Shown here: in pieces, positions 15,069 through 24,227 of the stretch
Numbering within the stretch: position 1 is the stretch's first letter
Layout: the number at the start of each line of letters is the position of its first letter
NCBI GenBank assembly: GCA_024689605.1
Contig: JAILDD010000055.1
Location: 1 to 55,346 of the forward strand
Direction: 5' to 3'
Source of the DNA: Lachnospiraceae bacterium
GTDB lineage: Bacteria > Bacillota_A > Clostridia > Lachnospirales > Lachnospiraceae
DNA length: 55,346 nt
Notes under the pieces: generated by a model
Database searches by the model: none
The model's input: only the letters and a program-made list of their open reading frames with translations
Told to the model about the DNA's origin: nothing
Program-made: the position numbers and the translations under genes

Positions 15069-16352
15069 TCAGCTGTTTTCCTTTGCTATCTCTTCATATA
15101 TCCAGGCAAGCATCTTATAGTTTGCCATGCGGTCATGGGTAAGTGCAGCCCTTGCCGCAGCATTTTCCCCAAGAAGCTCCGCAAACATGCCATCATCAAA
15201 AATATCCAGTATCCTGTCCGCAAGCATACCGCTGTCCCCGGGCTCCGTAAGCAGTACTTCCTTACCGTCCTCCACAAGCGAAGGGATGCCGCCGGTTCTG
15301 GATGCCACCACCGGCACGCCAAGCAACATGGCCTCCCCCAGAGAATTTGGGGAATTCTCTATAAAGGACGGCAGCACAAATACATTGCATGACAGGTATT
15401 TTTTCTTTATCTGAGGAGCACTTAAGGGTCCAAGAAATTTTACACTGTCCTTAAGCCCGTTCTTTTCTATGAGCTCCTTTAGATACTTCCCGTAAGCAGG
15501 AAGCTTTATCCTGTCCTTAAGACTCTTTCCCCTGACCACATCATCACCGGCCACTTCAAGCACAGTATCCGGATAATGCTCCAGTATGGCCGGCATGGCC
15601 TCCAGCACCACATGCAGTCCTTTCAGAGGGATATTTCCCTGTGTCATAAATATGCTGTGTGGAATACACTTTTTTTCTGACCAGCGCCCTTCATAAAAGC
15701 AGTTCCTCATAGTCTCATTGAGGCTGAAATACTTACATGAAGGATTGATCTCAGCTGCCGCATTCCTGTCAAACTCTGTCCTTCCGCAGACGTAGCGTAC
15801 ATTTTTCAGAGCCTCTTCCTCATTGGCAGCACGTAGCAGATATTTTTCCTTCTGGCTTGCTATGCTGTCCTTTTTTATGCGATCCCTGAATGTCACGGTC
15901 TTTATCACGCGTTCCGGAAGCATGCCGTAATACTGCTTCGCACAGTCCGACATCACTCCCTGGATATGTATCATCACACGGTCGCGCCATTCGGTCACCC
16001 TAAGCATTGCCCTTGTATGCGGAAATTCCGTGCCATAGCAGTGTATGACGTCGGGATGATACTCCTCGCAAATGAGTCCTAAGGATGCTTCAAGAGCCTT
16101 GTCGTACTTTTCCGGATGCTCCGTATCCTCATAGAAGCCGTAATAGCGTGCACCCTCAGCCTCACCTCTGAGTATGTCGCCCTTTACCAGATCCTCCTGG
16201 GGCACAGGAAAAGCAAAGGCCACCTCGGGAGATTCCTGTCTTTTTATCTCCTCGTAAGCACCGAGTATCCAGCCTTCCTTATAGTGTTTTTTCTGCTTCA
16301 TGGTACCGGCTATAAAAGCGGGCACCATATTGCAAAGCCAGAGGACCTTCAT
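15069..16352 (-). CDS. GT4-type glycosyltransferase
   Basis: A 427-residue GT-B glycosyltransferase. The N terminus is MKVLWLCNMVPAFIAGTM, with CYGTEFPHTRAM in the acceptor domain (PDVIHCYGTE). The donor domain shows VLEVAGDDVVRGKSL, KFLGPLSAPQIKKKYLSCNV, and ENSPNSLGEAMLLGVPVVAS with TGGIPSLVEDGKEVLL, the EX7E motif of GT4. Its ATG shares one base with the upstream stop (TAATG). It is distinct in sequence from the neighbouring GT4 at 13859-15064, so the two probably add different sugars of the repeat unit. Confidence 0.9.
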   Translation of the reverse strand: MKVLWLCNMVPAFIAGTMKQKKHYKEGWILGAYEEIKRQESPEVAFAFPVPQEDLVKGDILRGEAEGARYYGFYEDTEHPEKYDKALEASLGLICEEYHPDVIHCYGTEFPHTRAMLRVTEWRDRVMIHIQGVMSDCAKQYYGMLPERVIKTVTFRDRIKKDSIASQKEKYLLRAANEEEALKNVRYVCGRTEFDRNAAAEINPSCKYFSLNETMRNCFYEGRWSEKKCIPHSIFMTQGNIPLKGLHVVLEAMPAILEHYPDTVLEVAGDDVVRGKSLKDRIKLPAYGKYLKELIEKNGLKDSVKFLGPLSAPQIKKKYLSCNVFVLPSFIENSPNSLGEAMLLGVPVVASRTGGIPSLVEDGKEVLLTEPGDSGMLADRILDIFDDGMFAELLGENAAARAALTHDRMANYKMLAWIYEEIAKENS

Positions 16353-17146
16353 TACTTTGCCTTACCCCCTTGACCGTACAGTCCACCCTTTAGCTTATGG
16401 TAGACTGCAGAAAACTTCCTGCTGTTTGCCAGCTTTTTCCTTAAGGGCTGCAGAGTTATTATCATTATCAGCTCGTACAACAGACATTTTTTACCGAGAT
16501 ATTTTCTCGTTATTATTTTATGCTCCCTATCGGAAACCTTGCTGTTTGCATCACTTTCCGAAAAACCGTCCCCCATGTAATCTGCTACCGTAAAAGGCAT
16601 GTGGACAGCAACGGCATTATATTTATACATGCATCTTAAAAAATGCTCGTAGTCTGCCCGTACGGTAAATCTTATATCATAACCTTTTTTCTCAAAAAGC
16701 TTTTTTGCGTAAAAGCACACCTGATGATTAGGAACATTCCTGTAGCACACGAAACTGCTTATATAATCCGGTGCCACATCTGTACTGCCCAGCTTCCTTC
16801 TGTAAAGGTCGCCGTAGAAAATGTCGGCACTTGTTCCGTTCATGAAATGGGATACCCGTTCCAGCACCTTTTCATCAGCAAGGTAGTCACCGCAGTTTAA
16901 GAAATAGTAATAGTCACCTGCAGCATACCTGCAGGCCTGGTTCATGGCATCATATATGGAGCGGTCCTTCTTTACTATCAGCCTGACTTTCGCTTCATCT
17001 TTTACAGCCGCCGTTGAGCCGTCCTCAGAGCCGCCGTCCTTGACTATTATCTCATAATCCCCATACGTCTGTGCCAGCACGCTGTCTACTGTTTTTTTCA
17101 GTTCTTCCCCTGCATTCAGGCAGACTATTATTATAGAAAACTTCAT
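16352..17146 (-). CDS. Family-2 glycosyltransferase (WcaA-like)
   Basis: A 264-residue GT-A enzyme. The nucleotide-binding strand is FSIIIVCLNAGEELKKTVDS; the family variant IIVKDGGSEDGS replaces the usual VDDGS, as in the WcaA/colanic-acid type. DRSIYDAMNQACRYAAGDYYYFLNCGD follows, where NCGD replaces the DADD metal motif. It has a short basic C terminus and no membrane segment. It lies 14 bases downstream of the polymerase gene and overlaps the next start by one base (TAATG). It would transfer one sugar of the repeat unit. Specificity unknown. Confidence 0.88.
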   Translation of the reverse strand: MKFSIIIVCLNAGEELKKTVDSVLAQTYGDYEIIVKDGGSEDGSTAAVKDEAKVRLIVKKDRSIYDAMNQACRYAAGDYYYFLNCGDYLADEKVLERVSHFMNGTSADIFYGDLYRRKLGSTDVAPDYISSFVCYRNVPNHQVCFYAKKLFEKKGYDIRFTVRADYEHFLRCMYKYNAVAVHMPFTVADYMGDGFSESDANSKVSDREHKIITRKYLGKKCLLYELIMIITLQPLRKKLANSRKFSAVYHKLKGGLYGQGGKAK

Positions 17147-17160
17147 AACCCCTTACTCTC

Positions 17161-18306
17161 TTATTCCCGTATCAGAATATACTGTTCCATTTCCGGATAA
17201 CCTATCATATCAGCACTGTCATAGGTCAGCCATGTGGAATAGGGAAGTATCTTTACATTTTCCGCAGTTGCCTTGTACATAAACATCGCAAAATACACAG
17301 CCGCGCAGAACATCACTCCCGCTGTCAGCACCTTTTTTGCGTTAAACTTAAACTTTAATCCCTCTGACATCTTTATCTGTTCAGGAATCAGCAGCACCTG
17401 GGATATTATCAGGTAGTAGCCGAGCCTCGACAGGAAGGGTACAAAACTGAAGCATAAATAAAGCACCAGCGCCGCAACATTCAACCGGAAATAAAATCCT
17501 GCAGTCTCGTTCTTTTCCCATTCCTTCCTGCAAAGCACCATGACCGCTATTGAAAATGCAAGCACTGCGGCCACCCTTATGATATTGATCATGCTCATTC
17601 CGCCGCTGGCCAGATACTCCGGCTCATTCTTATAGGACGGGTAAAGCCTTACAAAAAGCTCCATATACTGAGACTTAAACACAAGTCCGCTTATACCTGC
17701 TATAAAGATCAGCACATAATGGTATATCTGCCACCTCATCCTGCATACCGGATAGATAAGCAGCACCGCTATCGCAGTCTTGTGGAAAAGCGCCGCAAAG
17801 AGCACTGCCAGCAGGAATTTAGCATACTGCCTGTCCCTGACAAATCTCATAGCATAGAACACTATCGCCAGAGCCATATAATACCTGACTGTATTATAGG
17901 TCTGGAAATAAAGCCCGTATGCCATAAAAAGCATGAAGGACATTCCGAAATCCGTACTCTGTTCATACAGGGCCTTAAGGAAGAAAAGTATGGTCACAAA
18001 TGCAAATAGCGCGAAAAGCACAAGGAAATACTCTTCATCAAAGAACATGTACACATACTTTGCCACCGCATTAAAGCCGGCCTCTGTAACTACAAATATG
18101 TCCCTGTATGAATCATGGAAATGATAAATGTATGTCCGGTAATCATTTCCTGTATATATCCTTAGTGCTGACGGTATAAACAGTATCCAAAAGATAATGG
18201 TTAACCTTATCCTGTTGGCAGCTTCATGACCTTCTCTGTCACGTATACTGAATGCAACCAGGCATGAAACAAATGCTATGATCATGTATAAAGCATAGCC
18301 CGCCAT
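17161..18306 (-). CDS. EpsG-like polysaccharide polymerase (Wzy type)
   Basis: A 381-residue integral membrane protein with about ten to eleven hydrophobic segments along its length. Near the N terminus lies RIYTGNDYRTYIYHFH, matching the R-x-x-x-G-x-D-Y motif of the EpsG family. This family polymerises lipid-linked repeat units outside the membrane. A large loop with VTEAGFNAVAKYVYMFF follows. It sits in the middle of the transferase genes, as usual for a Wzy-dependent cluster. The stop of the upstream gene and this start are separated by a few bases. Assignment rests on topology, the motif and context. Confidence 0.82.
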   Translation of the reverse strand: MAGYALYMIIAFVSCLVAFSIRDREGHEAANRIRLTIIFWILFIPSALRIYTGNDYRTYIYHFHDSYRDIFVVTEAGFNAVAKYVYMFFDEEYFLVLFALFAFVTILFFLKALYEQSTDFGMSFMLFMAYGLYFQTYNTVRYYMALAIVFYAMRFVRDRQYAKFLLAVLFAALFHKTAIAVLLIYPVCRMRWQIYHYVLIFIAGISGLVFKSQYMELFVRLYPSYKNEPEYLASGGMSMINIIRVAAVLAFSIAVMVLCRKEWEKNETAGFYFRLNVAALVLYLCFSFVPFLSRLGYYLIISQVLLIPEQIKMSEGLKFKFNAKKVLTAGVMFCAAVYFAMFMYKATAENVKILPYSTWLTYDSADMIGYPEMEQYILIRE

Positions 18307-18309
18307 GCC

Positions 18310-19119
18310 TCATTTCCCTCCGTCTTTTTTATCCAGCAATTTTCCTTTCCGGATACCTGCACATAATAATGAAAATGCTTTAAATGCATTTACTTCCCTG
18401 CACATCACCTTTCTCTTGGTGACCACAAACCTGAGTCCCCATATGACAGCTGCCTGTCTGTAGAGAAAATGGTAAAGCACTCCCCTGTCAAAAAAGAATT
18501 TTTCATTATAGCCCTTAAACCAGGTGGAATCCCTGAATTCTTCTCTGCCAAGCTTTATCGGAACCGCCACTATCTTAAGACCGCTTCTTATGCAGTCCAT
18601 AAAAAAGAGTGAATCCTCACCGTTGCTGTAGGGTGCACCTCCGCCAAAAAGAAGTGAAAACTTAACACCTGCTTTTTTTAAGCCGGAAAGCCTTGCAGCC
18701 GCGCTGTAGGCAGGATACCTTCCGCTGTTGAACCGTCCGACTTTTGTCTTCTTATCTATCCAGTATGTCCGTCTCCGTTCATCCACTTCGATATTGAAGA
18801 GAATGATATCGGCATCTGCATTCTCCGCAAAGGCTTTTAACACCTTTTTCTCGTAGCCCCTGTCATATACTATATCTTCGTCGGAAAAGAGAACTATCTC
18901 AGCTTCCGCTTTTGACAATGCCTTATTCCTTGATGCCCCTACACCCCTGTCGGTATTTTCAAAAACCCTGACATTATGGTCATTATCAAGACTAATCACA
19001 CGCTTATCATCATGATCTGTCTGGTTTATGATCACCGCATCAGACTCAAGATTCATCCTGCCGATAAGCTGCTCCGGATCATTTTTCAGGGCAGATACCA
19101 GTACTTCAAACTTTTTCAT
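18310..19119 (-). CDS. GT-A glycosyltransferase (family 2-like)
   Basis: About 269 residues, starting at the ATG at 19119 one base after the stop of the co-polymerase gene (TGATATG). An in-frame ATG 16 codons upstream would lie inside that gene. GT-A features are MKKFEVLVSALKND, NTDRGVGASRNKALSKA (donor site) and LFSDEDIVYDRGY (about 90-102). There SDED takes the place of the usual DADD. GGGAPYSNGEDSLFF is the acceptor-side ED motif. The pattern resembles transferases that extend polysaccharide repeat units. It ends three bases before the EpsG-like start. Confidence 0.82.
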   Translation of the reverse strand: MKKFEVLVSALKNDPEQLIGRMNLESDAVIINQTDHDDKRVISLDNDHNVRVFENTDRGVGASRNKALSKAEAEIVLFSDEDIVYDRGYEKKVLKAFAENADADIILFNIEVDERRRTYWIDKKTKVGRFNSGRYPAYSAAARLSGLKKAGVKFSLLFGGGAPYSNGEDSLFFMDCIRSGLKIVAVPIKLGREEFRDSTWFKGYNEKFFFDRGVLYHFLYRQAAVIWGLRFVVTKRKVMCREVNAFKAFSLLCAGIRKGKLLDKKDGGK

Positions 19120-19120
19120 A

Positions 19121-20128
19121 TCACAAGTATGTCTTCGTATAAAGCGTATAGAAGCCTTGTTCTGCATCTGCTATAACAACACCACTGCACACTTCATCTT
19201 TTATCTTCATGCCATTTAATGCACTGCCTAAATCCGTACGGCTGCATCCCCAGGGAACCACCAGCACATCAGCGGTTCCATCCTCCCGGATAGTTATATC
19301 CTCAGCAGAAAGCTTATTCCTAATGCCTTCCTGAATTGTTTTATCCTCAGTATATATTCCCGCAAAGGAAAGCTTTATTGCACCGGACTTTGAAACTATG
19401 GCTTTTAGATTCGCTGTAAGCTCTTCCCCGGCTTTCACACAGGCCTTCGACTTTACTTCTCCCTTAAAAAGCACTCCCGCTGCCGGCACATCACTAAATG
19501 ACGCAATATCGGAAGCCACCCTTACGGAATCATCCAGAGAATACAAAAGCATCATGATAAGCACGCCGAATATGATCCCTGTCACAGCTCCTGCTGCCGC
19601 AAACCGGCCGTAATATCCTCTAACCTTAAGCTCCGTTACATTCTCCCTGTTCCATGCTTCTATCGATGTGAAGCCTTCCGTACTGCTGCCGAAATCAGCC
19701 AGTGCCCTGCCTATGGCATCCTGGCACTTTTCAGCCTGTCCGGCATCACTCATATCCACATACACCTTTATCATCTTTATATCCGACATTGTTGGAATGC
19801 TTGTTGCGGCTGCGACCGCTTCCTTGGACAGCCCAAGTTCCTTCGCTGCCACACCGGCGATACGATCAGTATCAAGCACATCATTCCAGGTGTAATCGTT
19901 ATAGTAATGAACTATGGTTCCGTCATTATCAGCATCAAATGTAATGTAATAGAGCGCCTCACTCCGGTATAGCTTATCACCATGAAGGGCCTTTACTCTC
20001 ACAATATCCGCAATAAAAAACAGTATTGCTCCTGCCACTGCAGAAATGACCAGCGTAACAAAGAACCTGCGCCAGCACAGAAGCAGGAATCTTTTCATAT
20101 CAAAATTTCCGTAAGCTGATGTCTTCAT
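19121..20128 (-). CDS. Wzz-like polysaccharide co-polymerase with kinase-like tail lacking Walker A
   Basis: A 335-residue chain-length-determinant type protein. Membrane helices flank an extracellular alpha/beta domain: TM1 at about 22-42 and TM2 at about 176-197. After TM2 comes SLDDSVRVASDIASFSDVPAAGVLF, the typical junction to a BY-type tyrosine kinase. The remaining 110 residues show kinase-like strands (AIKLSFAGIYTEDKTIQEGI, ADVLVVPWGCSRTDLGSAL, GVVIADAEQG). The Walker A GxxxxGKS/T is replaced by TEDKT and no Tyr-rich tail remains. It probably tunes chain length without kinase activity. The gene begins directly after the sugar transferase stop. Confidence 0.82.
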   Translation of the reverse strand: MKTSAYGNFDMKRFLLLCWRRFFVTLVISAVAGAILFFIADIVRVKALHGDKLYRSEALYYITFDADNDGTIVHYYNDYTWNDVLDTDRIAGVAAKELGLSKEAVAAATSIPTMSDIKMIKVYVDMSDAGQAEKCQDAIGRALADFGSSTEGFTSIEAWNRENVTELKVRGYYGRFAAAGAVTGIIFGVLIMMLLYSLDDSVRVASDIASFSDVPAAGVLFKGEVKSKACVKAGEELTANLKAIVSKSGAIKLSFAGIYTEDKTIQEGIRNKLSAEDITIREDGTADVLVVPWGCSRTDLGSALNGMKIKDEVCSGVVIADAEQGFYTLYTKTYL

Positions 20129-21532
20129 TTATTCCGAATCTTTCGTTCCGTTGCCGCTGTTATGCTCAGCCGTTATCTGTCCGCTTTCCACACCCTCCGT
20201 GCTGTCCGGTGAAAGAAGTACTTTCAGTGTCAGCAGCATCAGTTTAAGATCCAGCCATACGGAATAATTTTCTATATAGGCAAGATCCAGCTTCAGCTTG
20301 TCATAAGGAGTGGTGTTATATTTGCCATAGACCTGGGCGTAGCCCGCAAGGCCTGCCTTAACTTTCATCCTGAAAACAAATTCCGGCATTTCCCTGGTAT
20401 ACTGCTCTATTATCTCCGGACGTTCGGGACGGGGACCGATGAAAGACATGTCCCCCTTAAGGATATTGAAAAGCTGGGGAAGCTCGTCAAAACGGATCGT
20501 ACGGATAACCTTCCCCACCGGAGTGATACGGTCATCCCCCTTCGATGCAAGACGTGCTACGCCGTCCTTCTCAGCATCCACACGCATGCTCCGGAATTTG
20601 TATATTTCAAACCGCCTTGCACCGATGGTACATCTGGTCTGATGATAAAGAACCGGGCCGCCGTCATAGCACTTTATGATGATTGCCGTAAGAAGCATAA
20701 ACGGTGCCGTAAGGATTATCAGTATGAACGAGCATACTACGTCAATGCACCGCTTTGCCAGACGCTGTTCCACAGTAAGAGCATATTCCCTTATGAAATA
20801 TATGGGAGTATCAAAGATATGAAGCTCGTCAGTACCCTTCACCAGCACGTCAGAGATCTTTGGCATAACATATACGCGGATAGATCTTCCGTAGCAGTAC
20901 TTAAGAAGCTGATTGCGTTTTCCTGTGGGTATGTCCCATATGATCATGCCGTCATAGCGCTTTTCTATTTCCTCGGTAATGGCTTCCAGTCCCTCGGATA
21001 TCGTCATCTTCTTACAGATCCTGTATTTATCCGGGCGGCTTCCGAACTTCCTCTCTATGTCATCAGTAGGCCTGTACCCTGATACAAGCAAAAGGTTCCT
21101 GGGGGGAAAGAGACCGGAACATATCATATTGGATATGGCGGTCCATATGGCAACCCACAGAACCTGTGCCCCTATCAGCGCAAACATCGGCACCACATAA
21201 GTAATGAGCTTTGTGTACATAAGGGAGAGCACGGCATACATTATCACATCCGTACCCAGAGTGGAAAAAACCTGTGAAAAGAACACATCCCAGGTTTTGA
21301 GATATCCTATCCTCATACCGCCGTACATCTCAGATATCAGAAGAAGGATGATGGCATATATTGCAATGAGGAGCAGGTCACCCTTGATCCAGAATCTTAT
21401 CTGGCGGGCTTCCATCATAGGCTTATAATAGTTGAACCAGACAAAAACAAAGCCGGCTGTCTGCACAGCAAGCCCTACCAGCGACAAAAACAGTCTTATT
21501 ATCCTTCTGGATGTCTCTAGCTTTTTCATCAA
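20129..21532 (-). CDS. Initiating polyprenyl-phosphate sugar-1-phosphate transferase
   Basis: A 467-residue membrane enzyme that starts repeat-unit assembly by moving a sugar-1-phosphate from a nucleotide sugar to undecaprenyl phosphate. The N-terminal half has about four membrane helices and a CoA-binding-like domain (LLVSGYRPTDDIERK). The C-terminal catalytic domain begins LAKRCIDVVCSFILI, with GPVLYHQTRC, EIYKFRSMRVDAEKDG and GDDRITPVGKVIR. FDELPQLFNILKGDMSFIGP and RPERPEIIEQY follow. The DELPQ and GPRPE motifs are intact. It resembles WcaJ/WbaP/CpsE types, most likely using UDP-glucose or UDP-galactose. Confidence 0.93.
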   Translation of the reverse strand: MMKKLETSRRIIRLFLSLVGLAVQTAGFVFVWFNYYKPMMEARQIRFWIKGDLLLIAIYAIILLLISEMYGGMRIGYLKTWDVFFSQVFSTLGTDVIMYAVLSLMYTKLITYVVPMFALIGAQVLWVAIWTAISNMICSGLFPPRNLLLVSGYRPTDDIERKFGSRPDKYRICKKMTISEGLEAITEEIEKRYDGMIIWDIPTGKRNQLLKYCYGRSIRVYVMPKISDVLVKGTDELHIFDTPIYFIREYALTVEQRLAKRCIDVVCSFILIILTAPFMLLTAIIIKCYDGGPVLYHQTRCTIGARRFEIYKFRSMRVDAEKDGVARLASKGDDRITPVGKVIRTIRFDELPQLFNILKGDMSFIGPRPERPEIIEQYTREMPEFVFRMKVKAGLAGYAQVYGKYNTTPYDKLKLDLAYIENYSVWLDLKLMLLTLKVLLSPDSTEGVESGQITAEHNSGNGTKDSE

Positions 21533-21587
21533 AGTTGCTTTTTCCGGACAATCTTCCTATGTTATGTTAACTCGTATTATAACAAAT

Positions 21588-22343
21588 TTACAGACGCCTT
21601 ACAACTGCACGGAAAGCCCAGCCAACAAACAGCACACAGCTGTAGGGCAGTGACAGATGCTCGCTTTTTCTGTAAAGATTCCATATCCGCCTCAATGCCT
21701 CGATCTTGTCGGAAGAGAGGCTGTTTCCTGTTATGCGGTATATGACATACACCTTGTTTATACCGTATGCGGTAACTCCGCTCTTGAGCACTTTCCACCA
21801 TGACGCCGTATCCTCACTCTTTATGTGCGGCATATATATGAGGTCCTTGCTGACCTGCGCAAGATCGAACATAACGGTAGACGTGAATATGACAGTCCTG
21901 GACAGTGCCTTTTTGTAATCCAGCTTCGCCGGTACCCGCACTACCTTTCCCGTCCCCTTGCAGTCCGCATCCCCGAATTCATATGCGGTAAAGCTGAATG
22001 CCGCATTTTTTTCCTTCATAAAGGCTAACTGTTCTTCAAGCTTGTGTCTGCTCCATAAATCGTCCGCATCAAGGTATGCAAGGTAACGCCCGCCGGCGGC
22101 AGCGATCCCCATATTCCGTGCATATGATGCGCCATGACTGCCCTCGTTTTTTATCAGCCTGATACGTCCATCTTCCCCCGCAAGCTTTTCCAGCACCTCC
22201 GGAGTTCCGTCAGTTGACGCATCCTCAACCAGTATAAGTTCCCAGTTTTTATACGACTGACACTTAACGGATGCCACACTCTGTTCAACGTACTTTTTCG
22301 CATTATGCACCGGCATAACTATGCTTATCAGACTGTCATCCAT
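21588..22343 (-). CDS. Family-2 glycosyltransferase
   Basis: About 251 residues. The start at 22343 was chosen because MDDSLISIVMPVHNAKKYVE begins the catalytic strand and AGGAAG precedes it. The longer frame to 22400 overlaps the upstream gene heavily. GT-A motifs are LVEDASTDGTPEV, NEGSHGASYARNMGI and LAYLDADDLW (metal-binding DADD, about 85-94). IKSEDTASWWKVLKSG is the acceptor-side ED motif. It overlaps the stop of the upstream membrane gene by eight bases, so the two are coupled. It is typical of repeat-unit transferases. Specificity unknown. Confidence 0.9.
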   Translation of the reverse strand: MDDSLISIVMPVHNAKKYVEQSVASVKCQSYKNWELILVEDASTDGTPEVLEKLAGEDGRIRLIKNEGSHGASYARNMGIAAAGGRYLAYLDADDLWSRHKLEEQLAFMKEKNAAFSFTAYEFGDADCKGTGKVVRVPAKLDYKKALSRTVIFTSTVMFDLAQVSKDLIYMPHIKSEDTASWWKVLKSGVTAYGINKVYVIYRITGNSLSSDKIEALRRIWNLYRKSEHLSLPYSCVLFVGWAFRAVVRRL

Positions 22344-23214
22344 TACATTCTTCCTCTCTCGCATAACATATATACGATTCATTCTCGGAGTACACGGCAT
22401 ACCCGCTCAGATCCGGCGCCTCCGCATCATCTTCGTCAGCAGTCGCTTCCTCGTTCGGTTCAGATTCCTCATCCTGAACTTTTTCGAGCACTATCAGCGT
22501 AACGCCACAGGAATCCGCAGCTGCCGTAATATCTTCAATATCATATGTGTCCCCATGCATTGCGCTGTATGCATTTTTCTGTTCCTCACTGTATTTAATG
22601 CCATAGGCCATGCTTTTATTGCTTTCTGATATATCACGTCCGTAAAGAACACATACACTCGTGTCATGCCTTCTCACAGTTTCCATGACATCATCCGATG
22701 AAAGGAGAAGAAGCTGCCCTTCCCCCTTATCCTCAATATATCTTTCCACCATTTCCATAGCAATATAGGCCTTACCTTCAGTGTAGACACCCTCTGCCCC
22801 GACAGGTATGAAACTTCTCTCTGTATAGGCCGTTGCTCCCGCCAGAAACATTATTACAAGGAATGCTGCTCCCAGTTTCACTATATTCCTGCTATCCTTT
22901 ATGGAATCAGCTATAAGGTATATGGTTCCCATAAACACAAGAGTGACAGGCAGAAACCACAGATGTGCCCCCAGCACGGTCAGCCCCGGAAGAAAATTGT
23001 CACAGAAAACGCTGTAAAAAGGCATTATCACCAGTATCAGCATAACCGTAGCATATACAAACAAAAATCTTATCCTTCTCGAAACCCTGTCCTTGGAATA
23101 CCATAATGCAAGAAGACCGGCAAGAAAAAGTCCGCTTAAACCCGCGCTGGTTCCTGCACTCTCCAGCGTGTCCCTCATGGTACGGAAGATATTAAATACG
23201 CTTTCAACAGTCAT
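22336..23214 (-). CDS. Membrane protein of the polysaccharide cluster, second of a pair
   Basis: A 292-residue membrane protein. About four membrane helices occupy residues 25-120 (GLSGLFLAGLLALWYS, FLFVYATVMLILVIMP, LWFLPVTLVFMGTIYLI, FLVIMFLAGATAY). An extracytoplasmic domain of about 165 residues follows, with an acidic linker (EPNEEATADEDDAEAPD). It starts by ATGA overlap with the upstream membrane gene. The pair resembles one longer membrane protein of about 630 residues cut in two: the N-terminal partner is mostly helices, and this one adds helices and the soluble end. I do not recognise a catalytic motif. A GT-C-like or transport role is only a guess. Confidence 0.78.
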   Translation of the reverse strand: MTVESVFNIFRTMRDTLESAGTSAGLSGLFLAGLLALWYSKDRVSRRIRFLFVYATVMLILVIMPFYSVFCDNFLPGLTVLGAHLWFLPVTLVFMGTIYLIADSIKDSRNIVKLGAAFLVIMFLAGATAYTERSFIPVGAEGVYTEGKAYIAMEMVERYIEDKGEGQLLLLSSDDVMETVRRHDTSVCVLYGRDISESNKSMAYGIKYSEEQKNAYSAMHGDTYDIEDITAAADSCGVTLIVLEKVQDEESEPNEEATADEDDAEAPDLSGYAVYSENESYICYAREEECNG

Positions 23215-24224
23215 CTTCCTGCCCCCGTTTTTGTATTTCTGATCCAGCCATGCTTAACCGCCAGATCCCCCCATATTATGATCACCGCACTGATCACCGT
23301 AACAGCAGCCAGCGGAACAAAGCCCCTTGCCAGACTCGTTATCCCAAGGGAGGCAATATATGTCAGCACAAGGCTGGCGATACAGACGTGGTCCCTGTCC
23401 CTAAATATCCTGATACAAAGGTATGTTACATACGGCACAAATACGCTGAAGATGATAACTTCCGGCCTGAAACCGCAATGCATCTGATAATAATATATAC
23501 CACTGGTGGAAATAGATCCGCATATATTAAGGGTTCCGATCACGACATAAAGAATGCTCTTTTTTCTTTTTCCTTCTTCAGTCTTGTCGCAGAGAAGATC
23601 AACCCACATACCGTAGGCCATATATGAAAACATAAGTACTATAACCGGTACTGACCGGTACATAAGATCCTCTGTTTTGAATTCCGACAGATACGCAAGC
23701 ATGGCATAGAATGAATCCAGCTCGGGAATTCGCCCCAGCAGGTTCACGCTGTATCCCTCGGATATTCCCGTTCCGGGATCCGTAACATGGAGTCGTCCGT
23801 CAGAAATTATCGTCAGTACAGACACCTTAATATTATCTTCAGAAACGTCAGGCGCAATGAAATAGATCAGCGCAATCTGCAGAAGAAAAACCGCCACCGC
23901 AAAAATAAATATGTTCGGTATGGTTATATCCGAATACCATTTTTTAGGCTTCCGCCTCAGATACAGGATGACATTTGATGCAATAAGTATCACACCCAGA
24001 ACCCCCACATAAATCCTGACGATCACTGTGAATCCTATTCCAAGGTACGATGCGCCAAGCGCCAGAAGATCCCAAATAATAAAAAGGAGAAACATCCCGT
24101 TAAGGCATGTTTCCCCTTTGTTCTCCGGCTTATGGTTTCTCTTATTTACCTTAAACAGAACTTCCGGCATCCTGCCCGAAAAATAAGCGACTATGATCAC
24201 GAATACCGGAAGGATATAGACCAT
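23211..24224 (-). CDS. Multi-spanning membrane protein of the polysaccharide cluster, first of a pair
   Basis: A 337-residue membrane protein with about nine hydrophobic segments. A large loop near residues 130-165 (SDGRLHVTDPGTGISEGYS, then IPELDSFYAMLAYLSE) lies between helices, a layout seen in some GT-C-fold membrane glycosyltransferases. No firm catalytic Asp/Glu motif can be named. Its TGA overlaps the ATG of the next membrane gene (23211-23214), so the two are made together. It begins three bases after the GDP-fucose synthase stop. Export, flipping or modification of repeat units are all possible. Confidence 0.78.
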   Translation of the reverse strand: MVYILPVFVIIVAYFSGRMPEVLFKVNKRNHKPENKGETCLNGMFLLFIIWDLLALGASYLGIGFTVIVRIYVGVLGVILIASNVILYLRRKPKKWYSDITIPNIFIFAVAVFLLQIALIYFIAPDVSEDNIKVSVLTIISDGRLHVTDPGTGISEGYSVNLLGRIPELDSFYAMLAYLSEFKTEDLMYRSVPVIVLMFSYMAYGMWVDLLCDKTEEGKRKKSILYVVIGTLNICGSISTSGIYYYQMHCGFRPEVIIFSVFVPYVTYLCIRIFRDRDHVCIASLVLTYIASLGITSLARGFVPLAAVTVISAVIIIWGDLAVKHGWIRNTKTGAGR

Positions 24225-24227
24225 ATA

